In this document: positions 1-9,013 of the stretch, piece by piece
How positions within the stretch are numbered: position 1 is the stretch's first letter
How the letters are laid out: every line of letters begins with the position of its first letter
Origin: Syntrophorhabdaceae bacterium
GTDB lineage: Bacteria > Desulfobacterota > Syntrophorhabdia > Syntrophorhabdales > Syntrophorhabdaceae
NCBI GenBank assembly: GCA_028698615.1
Contig: JAQVWF010000001.1
Span: 124,001-188,000 of the forward strand
Direction: 5' to 3'
DNA: 64,000 nt
The notes under the pieces: model-generated
Seen by the model: only the letters and a program-made list of their open reading frames with translations
Databases searched by the model: none
What the model was told of the DNA's origin: nothing
Program-made: the position numbers and the translations under genes

Positions 1-1
1 C

Positions 2-70
2 AAGCTGGGCTATGTTGAACCCATCCCCGGCACAGACTACTTCATCGGCACAGGCGTATACCTGCCGTAA
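2..70 (+). CDS. C-terminal end of a probable Cache-domain sensor protein (partial)
   Basis: Only the last 22 codons are in the window. They contain a VPGTDWF-like stretch (PIPGTDYFIGTGVY), which resembles the closing strand of single Cache (sCache_2) ligand-binding domains found in methyl-accepting proteins, kinases and periplasmic sensors. The stop codon at 68-70 is followed directly by a strong hairpin. The identification rests on this short tail only, so the full architecture and ligand are unknown. Confidence 0.5.
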   Translation, partial: KLGYVEPIPGTDYFIGTGVYLP

Positions 71-83
71 AGAGGGCCGTGGA

Positions 84-114
84 CCCCTTACCCGCCGTTC
101 CGGGGGGTAAGGGG
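84..114 (+). terminator. Terminator-like hairpin after the Cache-domain gene
   Basis: A perfect 10-bp stem (CCCCTTACCC with GGGTAAGGGG) and an 11-nt loop start 14 bases after the stop codon. No T-tract follows, so it is a hairpin of terminator type rather than a textbook intrinsic terminator. Confidence 0.55.
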
Positions 115-147
115 TGAACCGCCTTCCTCGCCTTCGCCTTGTTTTTG

Positions 148-176
148 TTGACATTGGTTTGAGACAATAACAGAAT
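148..176 (+). promoter_or_regulatory. Candidate sigma-70 promoter for the flavin reductase gene
   Basis: A perfect TTGACA -35 box at 148-153 is followed after 17 bp by CAGAAT (171-176), a 4/6 match to the -10 consensus. It lies about 115 bases before the first gene start at 292, in the only sizeable gap upstream. Confidence 0.45.
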
Positions 177-291
177 TAAGACAGGTGCGGGCCGTTCCGT
201 GAATCATTCATGAAGTGAGAGATCAGAACCCTTCAGGCGCGCGGCGCGATGGGGTTGCGGGGAATGGCCACAACATGAACGAGGGAGCCCC

Positions 292-861
292 ATGAAGAAG
301 ACGGAGATAGGCAGCGAGACGATTCTCTACCCCATGCCCTGTTCCATCGTAGGCGCGCTGGTTAACAAGAAACCGAATTACCTCGCCGTCGCATGGTTGA
401 CCATGGTCAATTTGAAGCCGCCCTGCATAGGCATTTCATTGGGTAAAATGCATTACAGCAATGCAGGGATCAAGGAGAACGGGGCCTTCAGCATCAACAT
501 ACCTTCTGTTTCCATGGTGGACGTGACGGACTACTGTGGGATTGTTTCGGGAAAGAAGCATGATAAAGCGAAGCAGTTTGAAACGTTCTACGGGAAGTCC
601 GGCATTGCTCCCATGATAGGGGAGTGTCCCTATAACATTGAATGCAGGCTCATTCAGGTCGTGGACCTTCCAACGAACGAATTCTTTGTCGGCGAGATAA
701 TAAGCGTGTACAGCGAGGAACGGTATTTGACGAATGGCGAGCCTGACATGAAGAAAATAGACCCCCTCGTCCTTTCCATGCCTGAAAGAAGCTATCTCAC
801 TCTGGGCGAGCACATTGCCGAGGCCTGGGATACGGGAAAGAAGATGATAAAGAGGCAGTGA
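292..861 (+). CDS. Flavin reductase-like domain protein (FMN-binding split barrel)
   Basis: The 189-residue protein has the pattern of the flavin reductase-like (DIM6/NTAB) family. The early segment YPMPCSIVGALVNKKPNYLAVAW is followed by an N-x-K-PP-x-IGISL strand, an ENGAFSINIPS segment and a central D/Y/CG segment. Members bind FMN and either reduce free flavin for a partner or act as flavoprotein oxidoreductases; the electron donor here cannot be told. The start has GAGGGAG upstream. It lies in a plus-strand run with a small membrane gene, a DUF3592 gene and another FMN reductase, but no pathway is evident. The family call is firm and the specific role is open. Confidence 0.85.
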   Translation: MKKTEIGSETILYPMPCSIVGALVNKKPNYLAVAWLTMVNLKPPCIGISLGKMHYSNAGIKENGAFSINIPSVSMVDVTDYCGIVSGKKHDKAKQFETFYGKSGIAPMIGECPYNIECRLIQVVDLPTNEFFVGEIISVYSEERYLTNGEPDMKKIDPLVLSMPERSYLTLGEHIAEAWDTGKKMIKRQ

Positions 862-968
862 AGACGGGTGATCGGTCTTTCCTGTAAATGGGTGGGGAGA
901 TTGCGGGAAAATGGTGGAAGGGTAGAGCGATAGACTCTGATTCGGGCAGGAGAAGGGCGGGAAAACTC

Positions 969-1133
969 ATGGGATCGCAGAGAGGGAGAGCGAAAAAACT
1001 GGCCACCGCGGTGAGGATGGTCAGGGCCATATCCACGGCAGCCATCGTGGTTGTTCCCGTGGCGGCCACTGTCGGGGCCATGGTCGGCTATGGCGCATAC
1101 TCGCTTATAAAGAGATTGAAGCGCAAGTCATGA
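969..1133 (+). CDS. Small single-pass membrane protein (hypothetical)
   Basis: This would be a 54-residue protein with a basic N-terminus (RGRAKK), one hydrophobic segment of about 25 residues (ISTAAIVVVPVAATVGAMVG) and a basic tail. A purine-rich GGAGAAGGGCGGG precedes the ATG at 969. The frame stays open back to 888, but the 969 start has the better ribosome site. Its stop overlaps the start of the DUF3592 gene (ATGA), which suggests translational coupling and is the main argument that it is real. No family recognised. Confidence 0.4.
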   Translation: MGSQRGRAKKLATAVRMVRAISTAAIVVVPVAATVGAMVGYGAYSLIKRLKRKS

Positions 1134-1636
1134 ATTGTTCTGTCCCTGTTACAGGGATGGACGAAGTGTTATCGCAAGCGTCACCCGGGTTTCCCCACAA
1201 TGCACAGGCATCGGTTGGTGACCACATCGCAGGAGGGTTTATGGCCGGGGTTTTGGTGGTGGGGCTTTTGTTCATCGGTGTGCCCGTGGTTGTATTGATC
1301 GTGGCGATTCGGCTCTTGCGCAAGAACCAGGCGGGCAGCCGGCGGATAAGGTCCATCCCGCCGGGCTGGCGCGCGATAGAGGGACGGGTGATAGGGAACA
1401 AGACCGAGGTGGCTGCCCGCACCCACCCTGAGGACTTCGACTTCTACTACCCCATGATCCTCTTCGAATACACCGTTGAGGGCCGCAGATACACCGGTGC
1501 CCAGGGTGTGGACCGGGCATATGGTGACGAATACAGGGTGAAGAAGATACTGGCTGAATATCCCGTGGGAAACCCTATCGTGGTCCACTATGATCCTTCA
1601 AAGCCGGAGGATGCCCGTTTGCGGATGAGGTCATAA
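1130..1636 (+). CDS. DUF3592 domain membrane protein
   Basis: The 168-residue protein has a membrane segment at about residues 38-62 (GVLVVGLLFIGVPVVVLIVAI). A soluble domain with DUF3592 hallmarks follows: a Pro-Gly-Trp segment, EGRVIGNK, YYPMILFEYTVEGRRYTG, an EYPVGNPIVVHYDPSKPEDA block and an R-rich end. DUF3592 proteins are uncharacterised membrane-anchored beta-rich proteins. It overlaps the small upstream membrane gene by 4 bp. No function can be assigned. Confidence 0.75.
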   Translation: MNCSVPVTGMDEVLSQASPGFPHNAQASVGDHIAGGFMAGVLVVGLLFIGVPVVVLIVAIRLLRKNQAGSRRIRSIPPGWRAIEGRVIGNKTEVAARTHPEDFDFYYPMILFEYTVEGRRYTGAQGVDRAYGDEYRVKKILAEYPVGNPIVVHYDPSKPEDARLRMRS

Positions 1637-1693
1637 GGATTCGGCGTCCCCGCGGGTCCCGCTCTTTTCTCATATCGACACTGGAGGTCAGGT

Positions 1694-2293
1694 ATGTTTG
1701 CAATCGCAGTGAATGGAAGCCCCCGCAAAGGGGGCAATACGGAAATCCTTTTGAAGGAAGTGCTGGGCGTGCTCGATAAGGCCGGGTGGGAAACGGACCT
1801 CGCGCAGGTAGGAGGCACGGACATTCGAGGTTGCAGCGCCTGCAACATGTGCCTTGTCAATAAGGACCGGGAATGCGCGATGAAGAAGGATGTTTTCAAT
1901 GGAATCTTCGCCAGGATGTTGAAGGCCGACGCCATAGTCCTTGGCTCGCCGACCTATTTTGGAGGGGTTTCCTCGGACCTGAAGGCCTTGCTCGAGCGCT
2001 CCGGGTATGTGGCACGCGCCAACAAGAACGCCTTCGCGGGAAAGATCGGCGCCGCGGTGGTTGCTCTGCGCCGGGGCGGCGCCATACACGCCTTCGATAC
2101 GATAAACCACATGTACCAGATGTCCCGCATGATCATTCCCGGGTCTACCTACTGGAACATGGGTTTTGGTCGTGACAAAGGGGAGGTTTCCGCCGATGAG
2201 GAAGGGCTCGCCAATATGCGCCACCTCGGATCTGTTGTAGACTGGCTCGGAAAAGCGATACAGCCCCACATTGCCCGATATCCCGAATCGTGA
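1694..2293 (+). CDS. NADPH-dependent FMN reductase / iron-sulfur flavoprotein family
   Basis: A 199-residue flavodoxin-like protein. The N-terminal GSPRKGGNTE loop (residues 9-18) is the FMN phosphate-binding motif. A Cys-rich stretch, GCSACNMCLVNKDREC, follows at about residues 46-61 and resembles the compact [4Fe-4S] motif of archaeal-type iron-sulfur flavoproteins. LGSPTYFGGVSS is the second flavin loop. Such proteins shuttle electrons or reduce small substrates in anaerobes. An AGGTC stretch lies just before the ATG. It stands alone, convergent with rhlE. Confidence 0.85.
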   Translation: MFAIAVNGSPRKGGNTEILLKEVLGVLDKAGWETDLAQVGGTDIRGCSACNMCLVNKDRECAMKKDVFNGIFARMLKADAIVLGSPTYFGGVSSDLKALLERSGYVARANKNAFAGKIGAAVVALRRGGAIHAFDTINHMYQMSRMIIPGSTYWNMGFGRDKGEVSADEEGLANMRHLGSVVDWLGKAIQPHIARYPES

Positions 2294-2313
2294 CAAAAAA
2301 GGGGGAGGGGTGA

Positions 2314-3678
2314 TCATCTCCCTTGACGTGTAGACGATCTGCCGGTGGTCTTTCGGTTGCGCCCCTGTGCGGATGGAGCCGCCGGTTTGGGTCCCGTTGG
2401 AGAGAATTCGGCGCGCCCCGACCTGGGGGAACCCGTGCCGTGCCTTTTGCTGTCATCCTTTCCCGCTCCGCCCCGTTCCGGCATCGCCTTCTGCGCCTTG
2501 TCGCGTCTCGGCGGCCGCGGCGGCCGTGCGAATTCGGTGTTGCGTTCCGGCGCTGGCGTCGTATAGTCGAAATTTTTCACGATGCGCCGCTCGATCCTGG
2601 CGCCGAGCACGCGTTCGATGCTCCTGACCTGGGGTTCGTCCTCCCCGCAGACAAAGGTGAATGCGTCTCCGGTTTTCGCCGCGCGGCCGGTGCGGCCGAT
2701 ACGATGGGTGTATGCATCCGTCGTATCCGGCATGTCGTAGTTGATCACATGGGATATATTAGACACATCGATTCCGCGGGCCGCAATGTCCGTTGCCGCG
2801 AGGATCTGGTACGATCCATCGCGGAAACCGTCGAGGGCTTCCTGACGCTTGTTTTGCGACAGGTTTCCCTGCAGCGAGACAGCCTTGTATCCCGCCTTTT
2901 GCAGTTCCTGGCCAATGCGTTTCGCACGGTGCTTGGTGCGCGTAAAGATAAGGATCGATTCCGTATCGGTCTGGCGGAGAAGCTCCAGAAGCAGTTTGGT
3001 CTTCAGGTGCTGTTCCACGGGAAAGAGCGCGTGGGATACGGTGTCGGCAGGATTCGTATGGCCGATCTTCACGGTCACAGGATTGGAAAGCACCTCGTCG
3101 GTAAGTTTTCGGATGTCGGGGGCCATGGTTGCGGAGAACATGAGGGTCTGCCGTTTTGCGGGCAGCTGCTTGATGATCCGCCTGATGTCGGGAAGGAAGC
3201 CCATGTCGAACATTCTGTCGGCCTCATCGATGACCAGGATCTCCAGGCCCTCAAGGTTGATGGTCTTTTGTTGAAGGTGATCGAGGAGTCGCCCGGGACA
3301 GGCCACAACAATATCGACGCCCGAACGGAGTCTCTTGATCTGAGGGTTCACGCCCACCCCGCCGTAGACGGTGCAGCTCTTCAGGTGGGTGCCGTGCCCC
3401 AACTCCCCGATAGACACATGTATCTGTTCGGCCAGTTCCCGTGTGGGAGCGATGATGAGGGAGCGTACCCGGCCCCGTGGGCCGGGGAGCAGGTGTTCCA
3501 GGATAGGCAGCACAAAGGCCGCTGTCTTGCCGGTCCCCGTCTGGGCAAGGCCCATGACGTCTTTGCCGGCAAGGACCGGTGGAATGGCCTGCCTCTGGAT
3601 GGGGGTGGGGACCTGATAACCGAGCGCCGTGACACCGGCGGCTATTTGCGGATGAAACTTGAATGAACTGAAACTCAA
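2314..3678 (-). CDS. rhlE: ATP-dependent DEAD-box RNA helicase RhlE
   Basis: The protein has the full DEAD-box motif set: PTPIQ (Q motif), AQTGTGKT (Walker A), APTREL, VIDEADRMFD, the SAT box in MFSATM, and ARGIDV and HRIGRTGR in the second RecA domain. After about residue 375 comes a low-complexity tail rich in Arg, Pro, Gly and Ser, as in RhlE-type helicases that remodel RNA. A TTG at 3678 gives MSFSSF, a typical RhlE beginning, and has AGAAGG five bases upstream. A GTG two codons earlier overlaps that site and is less likely. Monocistronic. Confidence 0.92.
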   Translation of the reverse strand: MSFSSFKFHPQIAAGVTALGYQVPTPIQRQAIPPVLAGKDVMGLAQTGTGKTAAFVLPILEHLLPGPRGRVRSLIIAPTRELAEQIHVSIGELGHGTHLKSCTVYGGVGVNPQIKRLRSGVDIVVACPGRLLDHLQQKTINLEGLEILVIDEADRMFDMGFLPDIRRIIKQLPAKRQTLMFSATMAPDIRKLTDEVLSNPVTVKIGHTNPADTVSHALFPVEQHLKTKLLLELLRQTDTESILIFTRTKHRAKRIGQELQKAGYKAVSLQGNLSQNKRQEALDGFRDGSYQILAATDIAARGIDVSNISHVINYDMPDTTDAYTHRIGRTGRAAKTGDAFTFVCGEDEPQVRSIERVLGARIERRIVKNFDYTTPAPERNTEFARPPRPPRRDKAQKAMPERGGAGKDDSKRHGTGSPRSGRAEFSPTGPKPAAPSAQGRNRKTTGRSSTRQGR

Positions 3679-3969
3679 AAGCACCTTCTTTTAAATAAGA
3701 TTAGTGGCCACCGTAACACACCATCCTGAACCGCTCGAATGAAAAAGAAACGGCGGTCTAAGGGTCAAGACCCCGCGGCGGACAGGATATAATTGCCGCA
3801 AGAGACCGTTCCCGGGGAAAGAAAGCCGAAGCGGTCATGACCCTTCAGGAAGTCATCCGGCTCGATGAAATTGTCTGTTATTGGAACGTTTCGGACAGAA
3901 AATCTTCACGCGGCCAGGTATCGTTACTTCGTAGCCCAGGCTACACTATAAGATATCGAGCGGTCCCTG

Positions 3970-4248
3970 TCAAATCAGGCCGGCTTCAGACGCCTTTTTT
4001 ATGAGCAGCAGTTTCCGGGTGCGGGAGAGCTTTTTTATTTCCCTTTCCCGTTTCAGAGCATCCGACCTGGTGGAGCAGAGCTCCTTGTAAACGAGCTTGA
4101 GCGGCCGGCGGCCGCGCGTGTACCTGGCACCCGCCCTGCCTTCGTTATGTTCTTTAAGCCGTTTTTGCATGTTGACAGTCCAGCCGGTGTACAGGGTTTT
4201 GTCGGAGCACTCCAGGATGTAGACGAATGGACCGGGATTGTCGTTCAC
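3970..4248 (-). CDS. GIY-YIG nuclease superfamily protein (UPF0213/YhbQ type)
   Basis: A 92-residue single-domain protein. The GIY-YIG signature appears as FVYILECSD...LYTGWT, followed by the conserved Arg in MQKRLKEH, an HN-x-G-x-AGARYT segment, and a Glu in the LKREREIKKL helix. Family members are small endonuclease-like proteins whose role in bacteria is poorly defined. The start is a GTG overlapping the stop of the upstream ABC-F gene (GTGA), so the two are translationally coupled. Confidence 0.9.
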   Translation of the reverse strand: MNDNPGPFVYILECSDKTLYTGWTVNMQKRLKEHNEGRAGARYTRGRRPLKLVYKELCSTRSDALKREREIKKLSRTRKLLLIKKASEAGLI

Positions 4249-6170
4249 GGGGATTTCCCCTGGGGCGGAGCGCCGAGGGCGGCCTTCAGTTCCTCCAGTT
4301 CGCCCCAGCGCTGATAGGCGGCATCCAGTTCTTTATTCAGGGCTTCCCACCGGTCGTTGATGGCGTTTATCCTGGCAAGGTCGCGGCTCGCGTAGAATTC
4401 GGGCGAATTCAGGGTTTCCGTCAGTTGCCGCTTCTCTTCCTCCAGGGCCTCGAGCATCACCGGCAGGGATTCGAGTTCCCGGGCCTCTTTGAACGTCAGC
4501 TTCTTTTTCTCCTGTGCCGGCTTTTCCTTCTTCGGTTTGCGCTCCTTCGGGGCCTCAGGGATCGATGCCGGGGCGGAGGCGTTTTTCTGCCTGAGCCAGT
4601 CATCGTAACCGCCGACGTATTCCCGCAGGCTCCCTTCTTCGAAGACGATAGTTGAGGTGACGACATTGTTGAGGAACTCCCTGTCGTGGCTGACCATGAG
4701 GATCGTGCCCTTGTAGTCGAGGAGCTTCTCTTCGAGCAATTCAAGGGTTTCCGTGTCGAGGTCGTTCGTGGGCTCATCGAGGACGAGGACGTTGGAGGGG
4801 ACAATGAAGAGTTTCGCGAGGAGCAGGCGATTGCGTTCGCCGCCGGAGAGGGTGCTGACAGGCGACATGGTCCGCTCCGGAGGAAAAAGAAAATCCTGGA
4901 GATATCCCACCACATGGCGGGATGTTCCGCCTGTAACGATCATGTCGTTGCCGCCCCCGATGTTCTCCCTGAGGGTCCGGTCCTCGTCAAGCTGGGAACG
5001 GAGTTGGTCGAAGTAGGCAACGGACATGTTGGTGCCGAGCCGGACCTTTCCCTCCTGAGGTTCCAACTCTCCAAGAAGTACCTTGAGAAGAGTGGTCTTG
5101 CCGCAGCCATTGGGCCCCATGACACCCACCCTGTCACCCCGGATAATGGTGGTGGAGAAGCCGTCGATTATCCGCGTGCCGCCCCATGCGAAGGAAACCC
5201 CTCCGGCATCGACAACCATCCGGCCGCCGCGTTCCGCCTCCTCGATGGAAAAGCGGGATAACCCCGTTTGCTCCTGTCTCGCAGCCCGTTCCTCCCGCAT
5301 CTTCATGAGCGCGCGCACCCTGCCTTCATCGCGGGTTCGCCGGGCCTTGACCCCCTGCCTGATCCACACCTCTTCCCTGGCAAGCTTCTTGTCAAATTCG
5401 GACCACTGTTTCTCCTTTGCGTCCAGAAGGGCCTGCCTGCGCTCGAGATAGGTGCGGTAATCGCAGGTGTACGATGTCAGGCTGCCGCGGTCTATCTCCA
5501 TTATCCGCGTCGCCAGGCGCTGGAGAAAGGCCCGGTCGTGGGTCACGAACATGAGGGTTTTTCCGTACCTCAAGAGGAATTCCTCGAGCCAGAGGATGGT
5601 GGCCACATCGAGGTGGTTTGTTGGTTCGTCAAGAAGAAGGAGGTCCGGGTCAGCAACGAGCGCCCTCGCCAGAAAAACACGCCGCTTCATACCTGCCGAA
5701 AGGGTCGTGAATAGCGCGTCCTCATCGAGAGCGGTGCGTTCCATCACCGTTTTAACCCTCTGATGGTAATGCCAGGCACCGGATGCTTCTATCCTGTGCT
5801 GCACCTGTTCAAGCATCTTCAGGAGCCCGTCGTCCCTTTCTCGTGCGACGCGCATCGTGAGATCATGGTACTCGCTCAGGAGCTGCGCGTGCTCCAGCCC
5901 GCCTGAGGCCGTGACGTCGTAGACCGTCCCCGGCAGGTCGTCGGGGATATCCTGGGGAAGCAGTGCGACGCGGACATCGCCGCCGTAAACGATCTCCCCC
6001 GAATCGGGATGGATCTGACGGGCGAGCAGTTTCATGATCGTCGACTTGCCTGAGCCGTTGCGCCCCAAAAGACCGATCCTCTCCCCCGATTCGATCTGGG
6101 CAGTGGCGCGATCGAGAAGCCGCGGCCCGCCGAAACTCAAAGAAACGTCATGTATGCGCAAGAGTCCCAT
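4245..6170 (-). CDS. uup: ABC-F family ATPase, Uup type
   Basis: The 641-residue soluble protein has two ABC ATPase domains and no membrane segment. Walker A motifs are GRNGSGKST (36-44) and GPNGCGKTT. The signature motifs are LSAGM (atypical) in the first half and LSGGE in the second. The inter-domain linker WIRQGVKARRTRDEGRVRAL and a C-terminal charged coiled coil (about residues 555-630) are typical of Uup, which binds DNA/ribosomes and acts in translation or replication-structure tolerance. The last two codons overlap the GIY-YIG gene. Confidence 0.88.
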   Translation of the reverse strand: MGLLRIHDVSLSFGGPRLLDRATAQIESGERIGLLGRNGSGKSTIMKLLARQIHPDSGEIVYGGDVRVALLPQDIPDDLPGTVYDVTASGGLEHAQLLSEYHDLTMRVARERDDGLLKMLEQVQHRIEASGAWHYHQRVKTVMERTALDEDALFTTLSAGMKRRVFLARALVADPDLLLLDEPTNHLDVATILWLEEFLLRYGKTLMFVTHDRAFLQRLATRIMEIDRGSLTSYTCDYRTYLERRQALLDAKEKQWSEFDKKLAREEVWIRQGVKARRTRDEGRVRALMKMREERAARQEQTGLSRFSIEEAERGGRMVVDAGGVSFAWGGTRIIDGFSTTIIRGDRVGVMGPNGCGKTTLLKVLLGELEPQEGKVRLGTNMSVAYFDQLRSQLDEDRTLRENIGGGNDMIVTGGTSRHVVGYLQDFLFPPERTMSPVSTLSGGERNRLLLAKLFIVPSNVLVLDEPTNDLDTETLELLEEKLLDYKGTILMVSHDREFLNNVVTSTIVFEEGSLREYVGGYDDWLRQKNASAPASIPEAPKERKPKKEKPAQEKKKLTFKEARELESLPVMLEALEEEKRQLTETLNSPEFYASRDLARINAINDRWEALNKELDAAYQRWGELEELKAALGAPPQGKSP

Positions 6171-6263
6171 ATAACCTCAAGGGCCTCAGTATAACACGAT
6201 GCAGGAGGGAAGATGCAAGGTATGCGCCATGGAGAACGGTAGTCACGATAGAGGGAAGATCGT

Positions 6264-7379
6264 TTACCTGCCCTTCAGCCCAAAGAGGGCGTCAGTGATG
6301 ATGACAAGGCTTTCCAGCGAGTTATCCAGGTTCGCCGTCAGGGCCACCATAGTTTCCGTTCCGGGAAAGTAGGCGAAGAAGGCGTTGAACCCCGATATCC
6401 CACCCGTCTTGGCGGGGATGACCTTCTTTCCTCTTAGCGAATCAAGGCCGTAGCCATAGGTCATATTGATGGTCGATCCGGGCAGTACGAATTCTGTCCC
6501 GTTGTTGAGGCGGACCGGGGCGAACATCTCCTTCACCGAGCCCTTGCTCAGGAGCGCCTTTGCCGTGAATACCTTCGTGAGCTTGATGAGGTCCGCTGTG
6601 GTCGAGGTCATGCCGCCGCTTGCGTAGGGCAGAACGAGGCTTGCAAAGGGGGCGTTCATGAGCTTGCCGGTGTACATATAATAGCCTGATGCCCGTTTGG
6701 GGATGATGGCGCTCGTGCTGCCGAGCATCGTATGACCCATTCCCAGGGGCCTCAGGATCCTGTCGTTTAGAAAGTCACCATAGGAAACGCCTGTCACCTT
6801 TTCGATCACCACCCCCAGGATGATGCACCCTATATTGCTGTAGACCGCGTTCTGTCCCGGTTGAAAATCGAGAGGCTCCTCGGCCATGCGGGCGATTACC
6901 TCCCGGGGCGTCCAGTCCTTCTGCTGGTTGCTTCTGAAGGGTTCCGTTCCCGTCATTTCCCTTATGCCCGAGGTGTGCTGGAGAAGGTTCTTCAGGGTGA
7001 TGTCGTGCCACTGAGGGTATTGGGGGAAGTACTTCGTAAGCCTGTCCGTGACGCTGAGCCTCTTCTCCTGTTGAAGCATGAGGATTCCAATGGCCGCGAA
7101 GGTCTTGGAAACGGAGCCTATCTCGAAGACGGTATCCTTTTCCACGGGGACATTGTATTCCTTGTTGGCGATGCCGTAGTTCCTTTCTATCGTTCTTCCG
7201 GGCATGGATATCGCCAGCGAAAGACCTGGAATATTCTTCTCTTTCATCAACTTCGTGACGACCTCATCTATCCTCCCGGGGGTGAGGTCCGGCGTACCGG
7301 CAAAAACCGCCCCGGTCAGGAGCAGGCAAAGAACAACGGTGATCGTAATGGAAATGATGGATGCTGAGCGTTTCTTCAT
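6264..7379 (-). CDS. Exported serine hydrolase, beta-lactamase class C / PBP4* family
   Basis: The 371-residue protein starts with a Sec signal peptide (basic MKKRS, then a hydrophobic segment ending AVFA). The three serine-hydrolase motifs are present: S-V-S-K at 89-92 (nucleophile and Lys), Y-S-N at 180-182 and K-T-G at 334-336. Relatives include D-aminopeptidases, esterases and class C beta-lactamases, so neither antibiotic hydrolysis nor a specific peptide substrate can be claimed. The ATG has AGGAGG upstream. It lies just downstream of the aspartokinase gene on the same strand, 63 bp away, with no obvious functional link. Confidence 0.87.
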   Translation of the reverse strand: MKKRSASIISITITVVLCLLLTGAVFAGTPDLTPGRIDEVVTKLMKEKNIPGLSLAISMPGRTIERNYGIANKEYNVPVEKDTVFEIGSVSKTFAAIGILMLQQEKRLSVTDRLTKYFPQYPQWHDITLKNLLQHTSGIREMTGTEPFRSNQQKDWTPREVIARMAEEPLDFQPGQNAVYSNIGCIILGVVIEKVTGVSYGDFLNDRILRPLGMGHTMLGSTSAIIPKRASGYYMYTGKLMNAPFASLVLPYASGGMTSTTADLIKLTKVFTAKALLSKGSVKEMFAPVRLNNGTEFVLPGSTINMTYGYGLDSLRGKKVIPAKTGGISGFNAFFAYFPGTETMVALTANLDNSLESLVIITDALFGLKGR

Positions 7380-7442
7380 AAAATCCCTCCTGAGATTTAT
7401 GTTTCCTCCTGCGTGTGCGGGCGGTAAGGACCTCGCCCTATT

Positions 7443-8768
7443 CTACACGCCGATCAGGATCCTGTGCAGGTTGGTCACGGTAACGGCTATCTCGGAATCG
7501 TCGACGAGAAAGGCGATGTTTATCTCCGATGCGCTCTGAGAGACCATCCTGGCCTTGATCTCGGCCTTGCCCACGGACGTGAAGATGTCGCCCAGCACCT
7601 TCGGGTTGCCTTTCAGTTCTTCCCCGACGACACAGATGAGGGCCTTGCCCCTGTCGATGGAGACCGTGCCGATCTCCTGAAGGTCCCCATACGTCCTCAC
7701 CAGCATCTCTTCCGGATAGGACCGGTCCGTGACGAAGGACACGCTGGATTCCGATGTTGCCGCAATGTGGATCCCGATGTCCTGTCGGGCGAGGACCTCC
7801 AGCGCCGACGAGAGCAGTCTCGTCGTGGAATCGAATTTCGGTGAAACGATATTGATCAGGCACAGGTTCTCTTTGTAAACGATGGATTTGGCCATGCGGT
7901 CTACCGGCCCTGAATCCGCAAGGATCATTGTGCCCGCTTCATCGGGTTTACGTGTGTTCGCCACCCGGACGGGGATCTTTTTCGCCATGGCGGGAACGAG
8001 TGTGGAGGGGTGGAGGATCTCCGCTCCGTAATAGGCCAGTTCGCTTGCCTCGCTGAAGGACATCTCGGGGATATTAAGGGCGCCGCCGTACACAAAGGGG
8101 TCGGCGGTCATAACGCCGTCGACGTCTTTCCATATCTGGATCTCTTCCGCATCGACAGCCGCCCCGATGATGGACGCCGTAAAATCGCTCCCGCTTCTTC
8201 CCAGGGTGGTAACGCTCCCCTTCTCATCCCTGCCGATGAAACCGGTCACGACGGGAACCTCTGCGATGGCGCCCATGCGGTTGGCGATGGCCGCCTCTAT
8301 GCCTTTCAAGGGTGTCGCGTTGCCGTAGCGGGAGTCTGTCAGCAAGCCTGCATCATAGGAATTTACCGGGATTGCCGGCACTCCTTCGCGCACCAGGGCG
8401 GCTGCGACGATATTTGACGAGAGGCGCTCTCCGAAAGACATGACATGATCTAGCGTCCGCGGCGTCAGTTCCCTTATGAGACTGATGCCCCGGAGCAATC
8501 CTTCGAGAGCCTGGAACAGGGGGCTTGCCACTGCCCAGTCTATCTCCAGGTCTTCGGCAAGGCCCTGATGGTACTCGCGGATGGCCTCGATCTCAACTTT
8601 GCCGTCAAGAGCGTTTTTCGCCGACCCGATCAGGTTGTCCGTCGTCTTGCCGTGGGCGGAGACCACAACGACCGGCCGCCTGCCGATCTGCTCCTTTACA
8701 ATGGCGACGCACCGTCGTATCCTGTCGGTCGTCCCCAGCGAACTGCCCCCGAACTTCAATACTATCAC
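7443..8768 (-). CDS. lysC: Aspartokinase, LysC type with C-terminal ACT domains
   Basis: Aspartate kinase makes aspartyl phosphate, the first step towards lysine/diaminopimelate, threonine and methionine. The 441-residue monofunctional protein has KFGGSS at 5-10, an SFGERLSS segment, TTLGRSGSDFTA and WKDVDGVMTADP, all aspartokinase signatures. Its last 150 residues form tandem ACT domains, the usual seat of feedback inhibition. Overall organisation resembles E. coli LysC. The start is GTG with GGGGAG seven bases upstream. Lysine-branch genes dapF, dapA, dapB and lysA lie far away at 58-62 kb. Confidence 0.92.
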   Translation of the reverse strand: MIVLKFGGSSLGTTDRIRRCVAIVKEQIGRRPVVVVSAHGKTTDNLIGSAKNALDGKVEIEAIREYHQGLAEDLEIDWAVASPLFQALEGLLRGISLIRELTPRTLDHVMSFGERLSSNIVAAALVREGVPAIPVNSYDAGLLTDSRYGNATPLKGIEAAIANRMGAIAEVPVVTGFIGRDEKGSVTTLGRSGSDFTASIIGAAVDAEEIQIWKDVDGVMTADPFVYGGALNIPEMSFSEASELAYYGAEILHPSTLVPAMAKKIPVRVANTRKPDEAGTMILADSGPVDRMAKSIVYKENLCLINIVSPKFDSTTRLLSSALEVLARQDIGIHIAATSESSVSFVTDRSYPEEMLVRTYGDLQEIGTVSIDRGKALICVVGEELKGNPKVLGDIFTSVGKAEIKARMVSQSASEINIAFLVDDSEIAVTVTNLHRILIGV

Positions 8769-9013
8769 GCTTCATCTCCCCGGCCGCCCATTTCGGCTGG
8801 AGCCTTCCGTCGGTCGTTACCGTTCCCTGTGCCTGTCATAGAATTCCTTCCCAAAGGTCATGATGACTGTCACGCCGTTGTTTCATGGTTGGAGATAGAA
8901 TTGAACCCGCTGTTCATTCCCGTTCCTGCATTCTTGAAGAAAAGCCCGGAATTCACCCCGGACTGGACGGCTTTCATGAGCACCTTGCATTTACACCTCT
9001 GCGAATGACAATG
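8769..9013 (-). promoter_or_regulatory. Long, possibly structured leader of lysC
   Basis: From the candidate promoter to the lysC start there are about 240 untranslated bases and no gene. On the minus strand the leader starts with AGAGGTG near its 5' end. It then contains a self-complementary block (AGCC...CCGG...CCGG...GGCT) around 8945-8975. AGAGGTG recalls the start of the lysine (L-box) aptamer, but the other core motifs of that riboswitch (AGTA, GCCGAAG) were not found, so no riboswitch is called. Nothing else is visible here. Confidence 0.25.

Noticed and set aside
2323-3666. 447-codon open frame on the plus strand
   Set aside because: It is antisense to rhlE, which carries every DEAD-box motif; the plus frame is a GC-driven shadow.
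3837-3985. Short plus-strand frame in the rhlE/GIY-YIG gap
   Set aside because: No ribosome site or motif, and it runs into the GIY-YIG gene on the other strand.
8769-9013. Lysine riboswitch upstream of lysC
   Set aside because: Only an AGAGGTG element fits; the AGTA and GCCGAAG core elements were not found, so no riboswitch is called.
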